From Membranipora membranacea (Eukaryota; Bryozoa; Gymnolaemata; Cheilostomatida; Membraniporidae), in assembly GCA_914767715.1 (NCBI GenBank), contig OU612074.1:15424062-15488061 (forward strand): a stretch of DNA of 64,000 bases, read 5' to 3'. A program made the position numbers and the translations under genes. Shown here one piece after another: positions 48,693 through 61,276 of the stretch. Below the pieces are notes generated by a model. That model was not told the DNA's origin. It saw only the letters and a program-made list of their open reading frames with translations, and ran no database searches. Within the stretch, counting starts at the first letter, position 1. The number at the start of each line of letters is the position of its first letter.

Positions 48693-49883
48693 TACATTAT
48701 ACACCCAGAAGGATGACACACAGATAAAATGAAAAACAACAAAGGATCAATTTTTTTTCTCTGAACTGACAAAGTTTTGCAAAGCAAACAGTGACAAGGC
48801 AAACTTGAGAATGGTTTGCCTAGTCTGTTGGCCTATAACCCCTTGATTTTAAAACTGTTACCCCTTTTTTAATCTCTTTTACGATGAATGTTAAGCCATC
48901 ATTTTCTGTTACATGATAATGTTACAATATCTAAAGCTTAACTTTTTTACTCAGAATGTAATTTCCATTTCACATTTACTTGAATGACACTGTAGCAACT
49001 ATTCTCATTCACAAAATACACATCGCTCATACTCATCAATGAACTACACACCCATTGTTTTCTATTTCTCTCTTCTCAACTGCAGGGCATTTTTGAAGAA
49101 TCAAACTAGACTGATTAATATAACAAATCTGATAATCATCCAAATGTCTGTTCCTAGCAGACAAGTTGTCATGGGAGACATGGCATAGTTGGTTAGTGGG
49201 CTTGTTTTGCATTGCTTAGGACTTAGTAACTATTTGAATGTTGGAATATCAAAATTAATTTATTTGATCCCTACATTGTGGATGAATGTTGGTGAGGTTG
49301 AGGTAGAAATAAAAATCATTGCTACAGAAATATTAATACCAGCGTAGTTGTAGTTGATTAGTACCATGGCCTTGAACCGTACTGGCAACTCATGAGTTCG
49401 ATGGAGCTCACCATTTGTCCAACCTGTTTGAATGAATAATCTAAGTTCCTTTGGGCGTTTTTGTAAAATAATTGTCTCTGAATGCTAAATATCTTATTAA
49501 TAGCCTATGGTCCTTCGAAATGGTTCGGGACTGGATAGGGTTGAGGCATAGTTACCTATAGGATTAGGCCACCTGGCCCATGTTCAAGGGAAAATCATAT
49601 GTGTCTAAGCAAACATAATAATCATTGGTTGATTGATAGCTACATCCTCGATGAAAGTAATATCGTTTCAAACTTTGGTACAATCGGCTGCATCAACTAT
49701 TTGGCTAACATCATAACAATGTGGTGGTTGTACATGACATGACATATTTTAACATAATCCGTGTTCCATTGCATTTGCCAACAAAATATTGGTTGCACCA
49801 ACAGAGTTCTGGAATCAAGGCACCTGTGGGCTGTAACACGTGATCGATTCTAAATGAAACCCTGCGTACAGGTAACAGATGTA
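48693..49883. other. Spacer between genes H and I
   Basis: Nothing recognised beyond a possible AATAAA near 49308. Confidence 0.45.
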
Positions 49884-49890
49884 TATAAAA
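49884..49890 (+). promoter_or_regulatory. TATA box of gene I
   Basis: TATAAAA 68 bases before the ATG at 49952, the same spacing as in genes G and H. Confidence 0.65.
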
Positions 49891-49951
49891 TAGAGAGTTT
49901 AACATTAAGTGTTCAGATGATAGGTGGTAGTGTGACAGAAACAACGCAAAC

Positions 49952-52900
49952 ATGGCAGTACATCACATTACTCTCTTAGCAGTTGTAGCTGTGCTCGGAG
50001 CTGTTGCTGCAGGTAGGTGGTTTGAATTTTTGAAGCTCTATGCTTGACTTATCCGATCATTAAGTTTTATAAAATAAAACAATATCTAACTTTCAGTCTG
50101 GTAATTGCCAATTTTTGTCTGCTCCATTAAAATTCATTTAATACTTACATTCATATTTCCTGTACAAGCTTTGTTTTTTTTTATCAAGTTTAGACTCAAC
50201 TGAGATCCAAGCGAACATGACTCAAGATCAAATACACAATTCATGTAAACCTTCCCTTTTGAGAGTCCCAATAAATCCAATTTATGTCCAGAATTAAACG
50301 TTATTTTGAAATCATTCAAACAAAACTCAAAAGCCAATCAAAATTGATTGAGTTATCAACAAAAAATCGGGTATATGAGATGCAAGTCATTGATAACACC
50401 AATGCTACTTCAACTTTCAATATCGTTACGTCGCACACAGTTAAATGCATCAGTGCCTTGATGCTAATGCTCCATATAGCGTGCTGTCTAGGTTTACTAT
50501 TAGGTCTATGGGTTTAACTAAATGAGCCACAGACCTTCTATCAGACGGGGAGGGAGAGGGATGGTTAATAAGATTCATTCTGAATTCTTTGATAATTGAA
50601 AGCAGAAGAAAAAAACAATGTGAGCAAATTGACACAGTAAGCAGAGGAGGTTAAAAAGGCGAGTGTGGTGGTTTTGCATTTTCAATGGAAAACCTGCATT
50701 GAACCAGTCTTGAATCTGAAGTTATTTGTGTTTCTGATTCGAAGATGAGACACCAAAAAATCACCAGATTTCATTCCATCTTTCCCCACCCAAAAATGAT
50801 AATATAGAATGGTGGCTGTAAGATTCCCTTGTCATAGTTGATTAAAAAGGTCGATTAAAATCCAATGTCACTCGCCCATCCCGAGGCATGGGCGGCGAAA
50901 TATTATTGCCTTATTGGCGAGGCCGCAATATCTGCGCCAATTTTCTCTCTGTGCGCAGGCAGGTCGGAGCACACCTGGGGGACCAACCATTCCCCAGTAG
51001 TCGACGGACTGCAGTGGGATTCGGAGCACACCTGGGGGACCAACCATTCCCCAGTAGTCGACGGACTGCAGTGGGATTCGAACCCACGACCTTCAACACT
51101 TGTGTGATGAACCGGCGCTCTAACCAACTGAGCCACCTCCTACTCCTAGTTGCAGTGAGTTGTTAGTGATTCTTAATTTCCTTCTCCAGCTTCCTTATTA
51201 ATTTAGTTGACCAACTAAAGAATCACAGAAAACTGGCTTAGTGGGTGATTTGAAACAAGGAACACTGACTTGCAAATTTATCTTGAAAGGAAATCACCAA
51301 TTTATTCAAGTGACATAAAAGTCACACCTAACATAACATGGAAACTTCATCAAACATGAGCAGGTTCCGAATTCCTTTTAAAATGGTCTGATAATCAATA
51401 CAGTTGTTCTCTCAAGTATATATATGTATTCTTAACCCCCCCCCCCCCCCACCAGACTGTTAATCTTAATCTTATTTTATCTGATATAAAAAATATTACC
51501 TTATCTCCCTCGGCAATAAACTTTTACACATTTTGGCGGTTATCCTTTGTAGCTCGATGCCCAAGCTTTAATACCTCACTGTATTGTAAGTTTGGATATA
51601 GAACAAGGAGAGGCTGCCCAGTGTCTATATGCAGTAAGTACAATAATTCTCATTTCCTATTATCTAAATCTAAATATGTTTTGATAGTGCTATTTCAATA
51701 TACTCTCACTACATTATCACAGCTCTGAGAGTCTTTGGTCAGGGGAAACGGCTAGAGGAAGCGAGAATTGTATGTATGTATGTATGTACCTTTATTGATT
51801 CATTTGATTGCCGTACTGTCTAAAAAAATGTGAAAAATATGAGCTCTTATCAAATAAAACAAAAGTCATAAAAAACTGTTAAAAATAAAATTACTTGATT
51901 GACTAGAAAAAGAATCGTTTAGCACTTTAGCAGCAACATTTCGGAAACAAAGCTTGCGTAAGTTGGTCCTGTGCTTAAGTGTTTGGTACCTTCCGGACGA
52001 AGAGTGTCTAGAGTTAGCACTGGACTTTGACTGCTCGCGACCATTCTGAGCACTTTGGATTTTAATCGCCCTGCCACAGTGGTTTTTATAGATGGTAATG
52101 TTGTGTTGGCGAGTTTGCTAGCGATTGTTGTGATGCACATGAGGTCACCTTTCTCTGAGAGATGTGAGTAGATAGCGGTTAGATGGTGTAACATCCCGCT
52201 CTCGATGAATGTTCGATAACATGTTAATGCTAGCTGGTCTGAAGTGCCCAGAAATCTTAGCTTCCGCATGATGAATAGTTTTTTGCGGGCATTCTTGATC
52301 AGGAGGTCTGTGTTCCTATGAAACTTTAGCATGTTGGTTATGGTAGTGCCGAGATATTTATAGGCTTCCACGCGTTCTAGAGGAGTGTCATTGATAGTAA
52401 CTTTTGGTGGATCGGGATTGTCTTTTGCATTAGTGAATAGGATCTTTTTGGTTTTTTTGTGGTGTTGAGGATCAGATCTCTTTCATTACACCAGCTGTGA
52501 AGAGTTGTCATCACATTCTGCCTCGATATATAGAGAATCATGAGTAACATCAGACTGTTTTCTCAAATAATACTGTCACCTATTTTTTTCAATGTGTAAA
52601 AATAAACTTTAGCTGGTCTTTCATAAACAAATTTTCATCTATCCATATTTCTTGCATTTTAGACCCACCTCCATATGGAACAACACCAAGACCAACAGGT
52701 TTAGGATGCCCTGGAGCTGAGCAAGGTGTTGTTATAATAGATCCGCCTAATCCACTTGTTCCAGCCTGCTCACCTACAAACCCGTGTCTCAGTGGACAGA
52801 TATGCTCAAGCGAGTGCAATCTTGGCATTCCCAGTTCAGCTCCAACTGTTTGTATACAGGCTGTACTGTAAGTAGATAAAGCCAAACTCAAAATTCTTTA

Positions 52901-53443
52901 TTCAGAAGCTCAGATATTCGCGCATTTTAGCATATTATTGAACCGAACAGTAGAAGCATTCTTGTTATAACCAGCGGCTTTGCGCACAAAATAAAAATCA
53001 TATTAATTAAAAGTGAGTCACTTTTCTCTTTTTATTGGTGTAGGCAGGAGTTTACAATTCCCCCAAATCCTACAACCCCTCCACCGTCAGTAGGATGTCC
53101 TCGGCCTAATGACCCACTCCCCACATTGGGATCCTGCTCTAATAGTGACCCATGTGAGAAAGGACAGATATGCTCATCTAACTGCAGGGAACTTGGTATT
53201 CCTGGGTTTGCCAACGGAGGCGGAGTTTGTTTGAGAGGTGTACCGTAAGTAACATGTTAACCTAATATAGCAGCTCATAAAAACCTTTACAAACTTATGC
53301 TTCTATTTGAAAAATGGTAATTGTAGAGCAATTTTGTATAGCTCTCAAACTTACATAAAAGCGGAACATAAAACAGTATATAACATTATTTAATAGTATT
53401 TTGTTTTCCTCTTTGTTGGTCTAGGCTGCCTCCCAGATACTAA
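49952..53443 (+). CDS. Modular cysteine-rich secreted protein (gene I), 5 exons
   Basis: Exons 49952-50012, 51553-51633, 52663-52867, 53044-53244, 53425-53443; phases 1,1,2,2; 188 residues. Leader MAVHHITLLAVVAVLGAVAA. Exon 2 (RCPSFNTSLYC, RTRRGCPVSIC) is the short module that is near-terminal in genes C, E and H, here placed first. Exons 3 and 4 are two successive E2-type modules (LGCPGAEQG, PCLSGQICSSEC, TVCIQAVL; VGCPRPNDP, PCEKGQICSSNC, GVCLRGVP) joined by a phase-2 intron, so the module has been doubled in tandem. Tail LPPRY. Introns 1 and 2 carry a SINE and a LINE fragment. Function unknown; secreted. Confidence 0.85.
50893..51147 (-). mobile_element. tRNA-derived SINE, copy c, with an internal 57-bp duplication
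   Basis: Best copy of the family. On the minus strand it begins ggaggtggctcagttggtta then gagcgccgg (A-box region) and gggttcgaatccc (B box), followed by the shared body. Bases 50964-51020 and 51021-51077 are the same 57 bp repeated directly (tcggagcacacctgggggac onwards), with no difference visible. It lies in intron 1 of gene I. Confidence 0.85.
51768..52520 (-). mobile_element. 5'-truncated LINE remnant (reverse transcriptase C-terminal part)
   Basis: Minus strand, in intron 2 of gene I. A 150-residue frame (52371-51919) contains EAYKYLGTTITNMLKFHRNT, MRKLRFLGTSDQ and TCYRTFIESGM, typical of the thumb and post-RT part of CR1/L2-like non-LTR elements. Further upstream the match continues (HSWCNERDLILNTTKK, then NPDPPKVTINDTPLERVEA) across one frameshift near a run of A. 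The 3' end is tcaataaaggtacatacata, an ATAC microsatellite tail. No endonuclease domain remains; inactive. Confidence 0.75.
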
Positions 53444-56400
53444 ATGACTACTATGCTATGAATGAGGAACAGAAGGAACAGATACCAAAGAATAAGAATT
53501 CTGAATTAAGTTTTCGTGTTGCAATAATATCCAATAGAGTAGCTCAACAACCATTTACGGAAATCGGACAAGCAATTCTCTCTGCGGTTTGCCCATAGAC
53601 TTAAAAATATTAAGACTTATATTATTAAATCTACGTGTTTGCTTCATACTTTGTAATCCCATTATTTGCGAATTGATAAATATTGTTTAAAAGTTGCTTA
53701 TGATATTTTAACATATATTATAAAAATATATTATACACTACATGCATGACAATATAATCACCTTCCTGTTCACTGCAATCAATAGTTGTCCACTCATGCT
53801 CTATACAAAGATAACTCCTATAGATCTTACCTTTCTATATTCGACATAGGTTCCTATACAAAAAAAAACACCTGGGTTTGATTTTGACTATGAGCACATT
53901 GATTAGTAGGCCTGCTCTATCGTTATGAATGTTCAGAGCCACCTTGATCCTCCTTGCATTTGATGATATGCCAAGGTTGTAGGGCTCTAACTTTTACAGG
54001 TATAAAGCTGCACTGAATGAGATAATGTCAGGCTACATGTATTTCCTTTGACCAGGCTAAGTCTATTTCATCCAAACATGTATGTATGTGTTCTAATTTT
54101 AATTTGCAAGCGGTTTGATATGAACGTTGTGCATGAACAATATGCTTCGCTTGTCAATGTCTTGTTCAATAATATTGTGTTTGGATAAAAAATCTGATTC
54201 TTTATTTATTTAGAGACTGAAATTTCCAGGGCAGTTGGCACACAAAACCAAATTTTTCTCAAACGCACTACATGAATCTTTGAAGGGCTTTGTCCATTAA
54301 CTTTGAACAACAAAACACTATATTTTTCATGCAATCAATAACTTTTTTCATGGCTAGTGCACAATAGTGTAGAGCTAATATGTTGACAAAAAGCGTTTTA
54401 ACAAATAATCTGTTGTTGCCAATAATAATCAATGTATCTCTACCTCGCTGTTGAATTTCTCAAGGAAAGAGTTTGATGTGGATTTAGTAGGCTCAGTGCG
54501 ATACTCGTGGTTATGTATAATACTAGAAAATTGTCTTAGTAGCTAGTCCTAGCCTTATAAATCTAATATCTGATCCGTGGAGCCCAAGACTACGCTGCTA
54601 TTGTGCCTGATCAAGACCCATGATACACAGAAAGAGCGCAGTGAAAGTTCTTCGAACGCCAAGGGGCACATTGGACACATTACATAATGTTATTTTATTA
54701 TCTTATGTTTAGGTTATTTGCAATTTTATGGTTTTTTTTCTGTTAGAATATAGACTGTAAAAAGAGTACGATCTGTGAAATCTGGTAAATAGCCATATTT
54801 TCTACCTGAGTGATACTTATTTAGGACTTCAATAACAATATTTGTTCGTTTTGTCACTTGACTTTATATATTCGCTGATCGAATGTATTTAACATCTTTA
54901 GTCACAATAGAAACCAGGTACAGGCACAATTTTTAAATATTTTTAAAAAAAGGACTTTTCGCATGGAGAGTGGTGCGGCTTGTCTGATGGTGGTTGGTGG
55001 CGGTTCATGATAAGCTTGTAGGTGGTCAATAACACTTGTAATGATATTTTGTTGATATATTTGAGACAGGCTACATCCAAGTTCACTGAGAGATTCTCAA
55101 GTTTTAGATTTGCAAGTCGCTGATCATATTTTTCAGGGTCTGGTGATATTACTCCAAGGCAGAGTTTTTACAGCCTCTCCAGCCATTCTTTTCATTCTTA
55201 TTTTGAACTACATGGGGAGGGGTTCCTAAGCTAAGATAAAAACCTGTAACGGGTTAAAAGCTGTTCAAGGAACAATACTACATTCATTAGACTGCAAGAG
55301 CGTGATACTATAACACTGAAGAGATGTGGACTTTTTTGTCAAAGAATTTTAACTTTTATTGATGACTTTTGTTTACAAAAAATTCACGCCATGGAATCTT
55401 CGCGAGTTGTATTATGCATGTACTGCAGGTCAGACTTTGACTTTACGTGTTTGGTAAACTTAATGGGACTGTCAAAGCTCATTCCCATACAATATTGGTG
55501 TCATTTACTTTTAGTGATAGTGAAAGCAGTAGCTCGTAACTTTGAGGCATTCAGCGGCATACAGTTTTCAGTACACTTGTTGACGCATAAGTGTTAGAAG
55601 CCTTGAGCTGGCAGCAGTCAAAAAGTCTGGAGGGTGTGAAACAAAGCTACTGGAAACACAACATGATGAGGGTTGTACTCAAATGGCATCACCCTTCCCA
55701 CGATACTATATAATTGTAATATATATAGTATCAGTGGTGTCATCTGGCAAAATTAGAACCCATGAACTACCTACAGCTAAACATGCACTGCGTGTTTTGA
55801 GCAAATTACATAAACATAAATTCACTTTTTATTTGCTTATGTAATACATGGCTAGGAAAGGACGCACCATAAGAATTAATATAAACTAGATACTAGTATA
55901 TTGTAGATGAATTTTGATCGGATTCGCCAGAATTTGGAGTTGCTTCCCCTCTGGTGTCCAGAAGCTCTCCCATGTACATAATTTAATAAAAATATAACAT
56001 GGCACAGATAATATAGATAATATAGATAATATAGATAATATAATATAACATATATCTATTCATATGTTAAACTCTAACAGGTAGTAAGGACAACCTATGC
56101 TACCTGGGTGTTTGCTGATGCTCAAGGGCAGCAAAGTATTCGGCAAGTGAACGGAATAAAGCAAACATTATGGTTGCCGAACATCTAACCACCCTATTTA
56201 CATTATGAAACCTTAGCTATCGAAAATCGGTAATAGCTAGTATTTGTCTCCCCCAAACATGTAAAATGAACTCTGCTCATACTACTTTTATATTTAATAA
56301 CTGTTTTACCTTGCCGTGTATTAGTTCAAACTTGCGTATTGGCTCTAATTGACAAAATAAAACTGCTTTCAATTCTTCAATTGAATAGTTGCGGCCCCAA

Positions 56401-58379
56401 ACCCTTGCCGCCAGCCTGATGAATAAGACTGTGCCGGAATAGCTGGTAAGCCTAGTATCATTTCCATTATCAGCCACTTTCTTTGGGGAAATTACTTCTA
56501 CCAGCTATCTTGGCACAGGGTGAGCATTTAAACTATTCTTCAATGAGATATTTGGACATGACATACCACAGCTTCTCAATCATCAACACTCTCCAGTTCA
56601 AAATAATAGTCAATTCTGAGTAAACAAACTGACAGTACATAATAGTTTAGCAAGCCAACCACTCACTTTGTGAGATAACAAGATTTGCCTTGAATTGAAA
56701 TCGCTTAAAATAAGCTAACCACTTATTGTAGGTAGAGTCTATGCAGTTTATGCGGCAATAACCACTTATCAACAAATAAATTCACCATAACCACAAAGTG
56801 TTATTAGAATCTATTTGGTATTTGGTTTTACCACAGAGTAAGGATATATCCTTCCTCTGTGATAATATCAACCTAGTTTAAGCAATGACTATGACATGAC
56901 ACTCCCGCTGTTCCCTGTCCACAGCAATTCAAGCGTGAAAACGAGTGTTTGTCATTTTAGGATGCTGTGCTCGCTTGCTCTGTTTATATAAGATTATAAT
57001 GTAGAAATGATTTCTTTCTGCAGGTATAGCCTTACTTATTTCAGATTTGCCTGAGAATGGTTCATGCAATTCTCTTGATTTTTTTTACATGTGTTACCAG
57101 AACATATGGGCCACAGTCTAGGCATTTATTCATGTAGTCAGTCAATGGATTTTGCAGATATATTTGATTTAGTGGCTAACATTCCTTTGTGAGATGAGTA
57201 AGACAAGGTACACACAATACTAGATAGCCCTTACATCAAACAGAGTTTCCTATGACCAACAGTCATTCTAAGCTGACCAAAGGAAGGTGTCAGATTTATG
57301 AAATTTGTCATTCACAAGCTGAAAACTAGATAAAAACAGCCCAAAAACAGCCTTCTTTTCTCCCTCCCCCTCCAACATAATCTTTTTGTGAACCATGAAA
57401 ATAATCATTATTACCACCTCAATCAAGATATTTACTTGAGAACATTTGCTCCAATTTAAGAGGTAAATGTGGCTATAGAGACGGCCCAAAAAGTGTCCAG
57501 TTCATAGCACCATATGGACATGTCTCTTCTATACATATGCTAAGCAAAAATTACCCAACCATCTGCATGAATGATGGGGCCTTTATTTCAGATTGAGCTT
57601 AGCGTTATAACATGAAAACTCAGGTCCATACTCTAGTACTCAACTACATCAGTGAAACTCCACCCATAATCTCAGCTATCATATAGTTAACCTACCAGGC
57701 GTTTAGTCGCTGGCAAAATAGTAAGTGGTAAGATCACCACAGTTGCATTTATATCACCTTCCCTTGGTAGTCAAACTATCGTTAGTCATGTTTCCCCTCA
57801 AACGCTATGATAAGGCCAATGTCACTTAGTTGATCCTACAGTGTACTTTATAGTTTTTTACCAAATCTTGCAATAAGAACCTACGATATCCTCTCGAGTA
57901 AGATCCATACTAACTCGATACTCAAAAATTTGAATTCATTTTCAAAGAAACTGATCTGTGCATTGACATAGACTGCACTTATTCAGTAATATTGATAGTC
58001 CATGTTTAGATGTGCTGAGTAACTGTGGTGCACAAATGGACAAGATCTGAAGCCACAAAACAGAAAGCTTCTCCAAGTCACCCACTGCTAACACATATCA
58101 ATACTACTCTCTAGGAGGCCGTCAAATTCATTCGGATTTTTTATCACCCTGAAGACTGAAATAACTAGATAACACATTTATTTACATGGATCTACTTTAA
58201 GACATGCAAATACTAGCTTTTGATGTAAAGAGAACTGTTTATCTGAGTAAGTCTTGTGTGTCAAAACATCTTAAAGTTTGTAAAGATTGCTAAAAAAAAT
58301 CCTCAAAACTCAAAATCACTTGTTTGTAATCATCACATGATTTTTATTTTTACCATTGAGATGCCTGAAATGTCTAGAT
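53444..58379. other. Long gene-free spacer
   Basis: About 4.9 kb with no exon I can support. Small features: a palindrome atactatataattgtaatat, then atatagtat at about 55702-55731, and a short tandem of ataatatag at 56010-56045. Open frames here are short, have no family motifs and are flanked by no plausible splice partners. Confidence 0.5.
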
Positions 58380-58906
58380 CAGGGGTGCCCAACCTATGGC
58401 TCATGAGCCACCTCGGCTCATTTTGGCTTTTTGGGTGGCTCAATTTAATATTTGCAAATTTCACGCGCTTTTTGGCGCGAATTTCATGCATTCAACTCAT
58501 GCGTGTACAATGTACATTAAATGTATGTATAGTGTATACAAGTTCATTGTACTGGGTGCCTGCATTGTACATATGTGTGTAGAGTTGTCTTCTTGCAGAC
58601 TTGCCAGCCTAAATTTTCCAAAATGCTTATAAAAATTTGCAAAATGCTTAAAATGCTTACAAAACTCCAGGGCGCCTCATATGACCAGAAATCGCCTCAA
58701 AATTTTTTTTGCGCTGCCCGCATAATCTCACACAATGACTTGACTATGCTTTGGTATTTTTGCCAGCGCTTATACATGAATGAATATGATACATATATAT
58801 CACTGACTGTTTCCATGTTGTCTACACGTGACGCAACGTGGTCAGCTCATTTGGTTTGATTGATTTTTTAAATGGCTCATGTGAGAGAAAAGGTTGGGCA
58901 CCCCTG
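58380..58906. mobile_element. Non-autonomous hAT transposon (527 bp)
   Basis: Perfect 16-bp terminal inverted repeats, caggggtgcccaacct and aggttgggcacccctg, flanked on both sides by the 8-bp direct repeat gtctagat (58372-58379 and 58907-58914). Subterminal ggctca motifs recur at both ends. Eight-base target duplications and a CAGGGGT.. end are the hallmark of the hAT superfamily. The interior has no transposase. Confidence 0.92.
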
Positions 58907-58914
58907 GTCTAGAT

Positions 58915-60085
58915 CTAAAATATTTTTATTTGAAGTTTCAGTGAAATTTGGAAATACATAATTTTCATGAAAAACAAACAGGCTACCTGTGTAAATTTTG
59001 AATTTCCTATTGAAATTCTATTGAAAGCCACTAATCATAAAGCTCATAATTGAAGCGTAACACTCGTTTTCATGCGGCCCCGCTTGCCTATTCAACTGAA
59101 GACCGCAGTTTGATAGGAGTGTCATATCTTAGTATTTATAATCTTTGGTTTAAGTGCTCAAACAGTGCAAGATGCTGGTAGAGGCATTTCATTATCAACC
59201 ACTATAGTGGTTGATAATGAAATGCCTCTACAAATGAAATGCCACTATAGTGGTTGATAATGAAATGCCTCTACCAGCATCTTGCACTGTTTGAGCACTT
59301 AAACTATATCATACCTAGCCACAGAGAGCTCAAATATTATAATTATGACATATAACCTTCCACGCATAGTTACCTTCCACCATACGTTCAACTGGGAACT
59401 ATTATCTAATGGAATATTATAGTGGGACCTGTATTGACCAGTATATTGATTTATCTGTTTGCATATATTTGTCCATTGACCTACAATCTTACACCAAATA
59501 TTTTGAATGTAATAATTAATTGATGCTAGAAAACCCACTATATGCACCTAGTTTAAACCCCCCCCCCCCCTCTCAATGTCATGTCATGCGATTAAACACA
59601 CCCATCACTGTTCATCTCTTCCCTGTAAGGCCAACCAACCACCCCCTCTTTCCTTTGTCCTTCCCCTGGCGTTTTATTTAATCAGAAATCTGATAACAGT
59701 TTGTCATGACTTGAGCTAGTAGCGATATATATATATAGCATGGTACCTCCAGCTTACAACAGCTCCAGCTTGATATACTTTACTAAGAGTAAAGAGGCTT
59801 TCTATGTATGTATGAGTTGTCCCCCTTGTTAGAATAAACTTAAAGAAGTACCCAAAAAACTGCATTAAAAACATTCTTGTGATTTCATTAATTGGAATGA
59901 AACACTATGATCCACAGGAAAAAAGCATCTTAATCAATCTTTGATAAGTGGAATTACAGAATACACGTTTAAACACTAGTTTGAAAACAAAATTTCATTT
60001 TACACGAATTCTTCAGTCCCCCCCCAATGGCAGTGGCACACATTGAGTTTTAAAAGTTAGCTGGTAAGCGAAATGATATATTTCC
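58915..60085. other. Spacer with a foldback hairpin
   Basis: No gene seen apart from the hairpin at 59148-59304; a poly-C run near 59558-59570. Confidence 0.5.
59148..59304. repeat. Near-perfect nested foldback hairpin
   Basis: The outer arms (gtttaagtgctcaaacagtg and so on, about 60 bases) are exact reverse complements. The core contains two copies of the palindrome ccactatagtgg and an extra copy of ttgataatgaaatgcctcta, so a smaller hairpin is nested inside a larger one. Confidence 0.9.
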
Positions 60086-60772
60086 CCCAGGACCGGCTCC
60101 TGGGGATTATTTGGGCTGGGCTTCACCGAGCACCTCTGAGTGTTCTAAGCCCCGACAGATTTAACAGAAAATACAGCTGTAACATATATGTTGGTACATA
60201 GCTTCCTGAGGAGTTTGTGTTATGTTAGTTAAATCATGGGGAACAGTTGGGTGGTAAGTTAAAATTAGCTCTTAGCACATAAATTTTGGCTAGCTGAGTT
60301 AATGTCAGCTAGTTTTATAATTAGCAAATTTTGAAAATGACGAATTTAAACAAATGACGCTAACACAAACTCACAAGAAAAATACTGACAAGAAAGAAAC
60401 ACAAACGAAACGAAAAAACTGCACTATCATTGGACATTTGGTTGTCATAGTGACTGACCGTATATATCCGTCATTAGTATCAGACCACACACTGTATGAA
60501 TTCGTATAAATGTGTCATTAGGAGGCAATGAGTTAATACAAACTTGTCTCCCATGTACATATTTTTTTCAAATAATTGGATGGCTTTCACAATGATATCA
60601 CTGCTTTCAGGAGGAATCCTTGTAGCAGAAAGCACAAGTCAGCAGAGATTGGCAGGCATTTCAAGTAAACAAATTGAAAATAATTTGACACCAAACTATA
60701 GTTGTGCCATGAGACATAAGTTGTTGTATCATATTTCCATCTCTCCACATACCCACAACAGCAATGGCTAAG

Positions 60773-61012
60773 ATCGCTTCTCGGCCTATTGTCTTAGATC
60801 AAAGTGTCACAGCCAATGGCCGATTAGTGCCAGTTCAGTTTTGGCAGCTTGCTGCACACTTATGATTATGAGGTCCTCTATGGCCTCACCTCCAGGATGC
60901 ATTCTAGTTTTCTAGGATGTATCACATTCTCTGTACGATTAGGTTAGATTAGATTAGGGCACCTTGCGTCCCTCTTTGGGGCAGCCCAATCTTCTGTTTC
61001 TTAGCAAACAGT
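60773..61012 (+). mobile_element. U2-snRNA-headed SINE-like repeat, copy 2
   Basis: Starts atcgcttctcggcctattg, the conserved first bases of U2 snRNA with few changes, then tcttagatcaaagtgt, then the same body as copy 1 (ggcagcttgctgcacactta, aggatgcattctag, ccttgcgtccctctttgggg) and an ending near agcaaacag. It cannot be a working U2 gene, because the remainder of U2 (branch-point recognition region, Sm site, 3' stems) is absent. Confidence 0.65.
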
Positions 61013-61018
61013 AATTGG

Positions 61019-61108
61019 TGTAGTTAAAGAGCTCTAACTCCGGTGGTTCAGTTGCATTACATTAAAGTAATGCCACTGAACCACCAGAGTTAGAGCTCTT
61101 TAACTACA
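61019..61108. repeat. Near-perfect foldback hairpin after the U2-headed repeat
   Basis: The arm tgtagttaaagagctctaac then tc.ggtggttcag pairs with ctgaaccacc.gagttagag then ctctttaactaca, with few mismatches and a short loop. The core gcattac/gtaatgccact is similar in style to the hairpins at 14277 and 59148. Confidence 0.85.
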
Positions 61109-61276
61109 ACTGGTGTGATGATGTGGATTCCCATCGATGCAACCAATGTAATATTTGAGATGGGCTTCCACGAGCACATTTTGTGTGTTCTAAGCCCCGA
61201 AAAATCAACAGAAAGCCCTTTACGGCAATTAGTAAGTCTATTTCAGTCATCATGCCTATGTGGCCCGCCTTTGTGA

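Noticed and set aside
51074-51140. Possible genuine tRNA gene on the minus strand
   Set aside because: A and B boxes are present, but the sequence continues into a body shared with two other copies, so it is the head of a SINE.
52589-53214. Minus-strand frames over 52.6-53.2 kb
   Set aside because: They are antisense to exons 3 and 4 of gene I, which have proper splice sites and conserved cysteines on the plus strand.
55391-55597. 68-residue frame in the gene-free spacer
   Set aside because: No recognisable motif, no splice partner and no promoter signal; length is within chance for this base composition.
60773-60810. U2 snRNA gene
   Set aside because: Only the first 30 or so bases resemble U2; the branch-site region, Sm site and 3' stems are absent, and the same body recurs at 12.1 kb.
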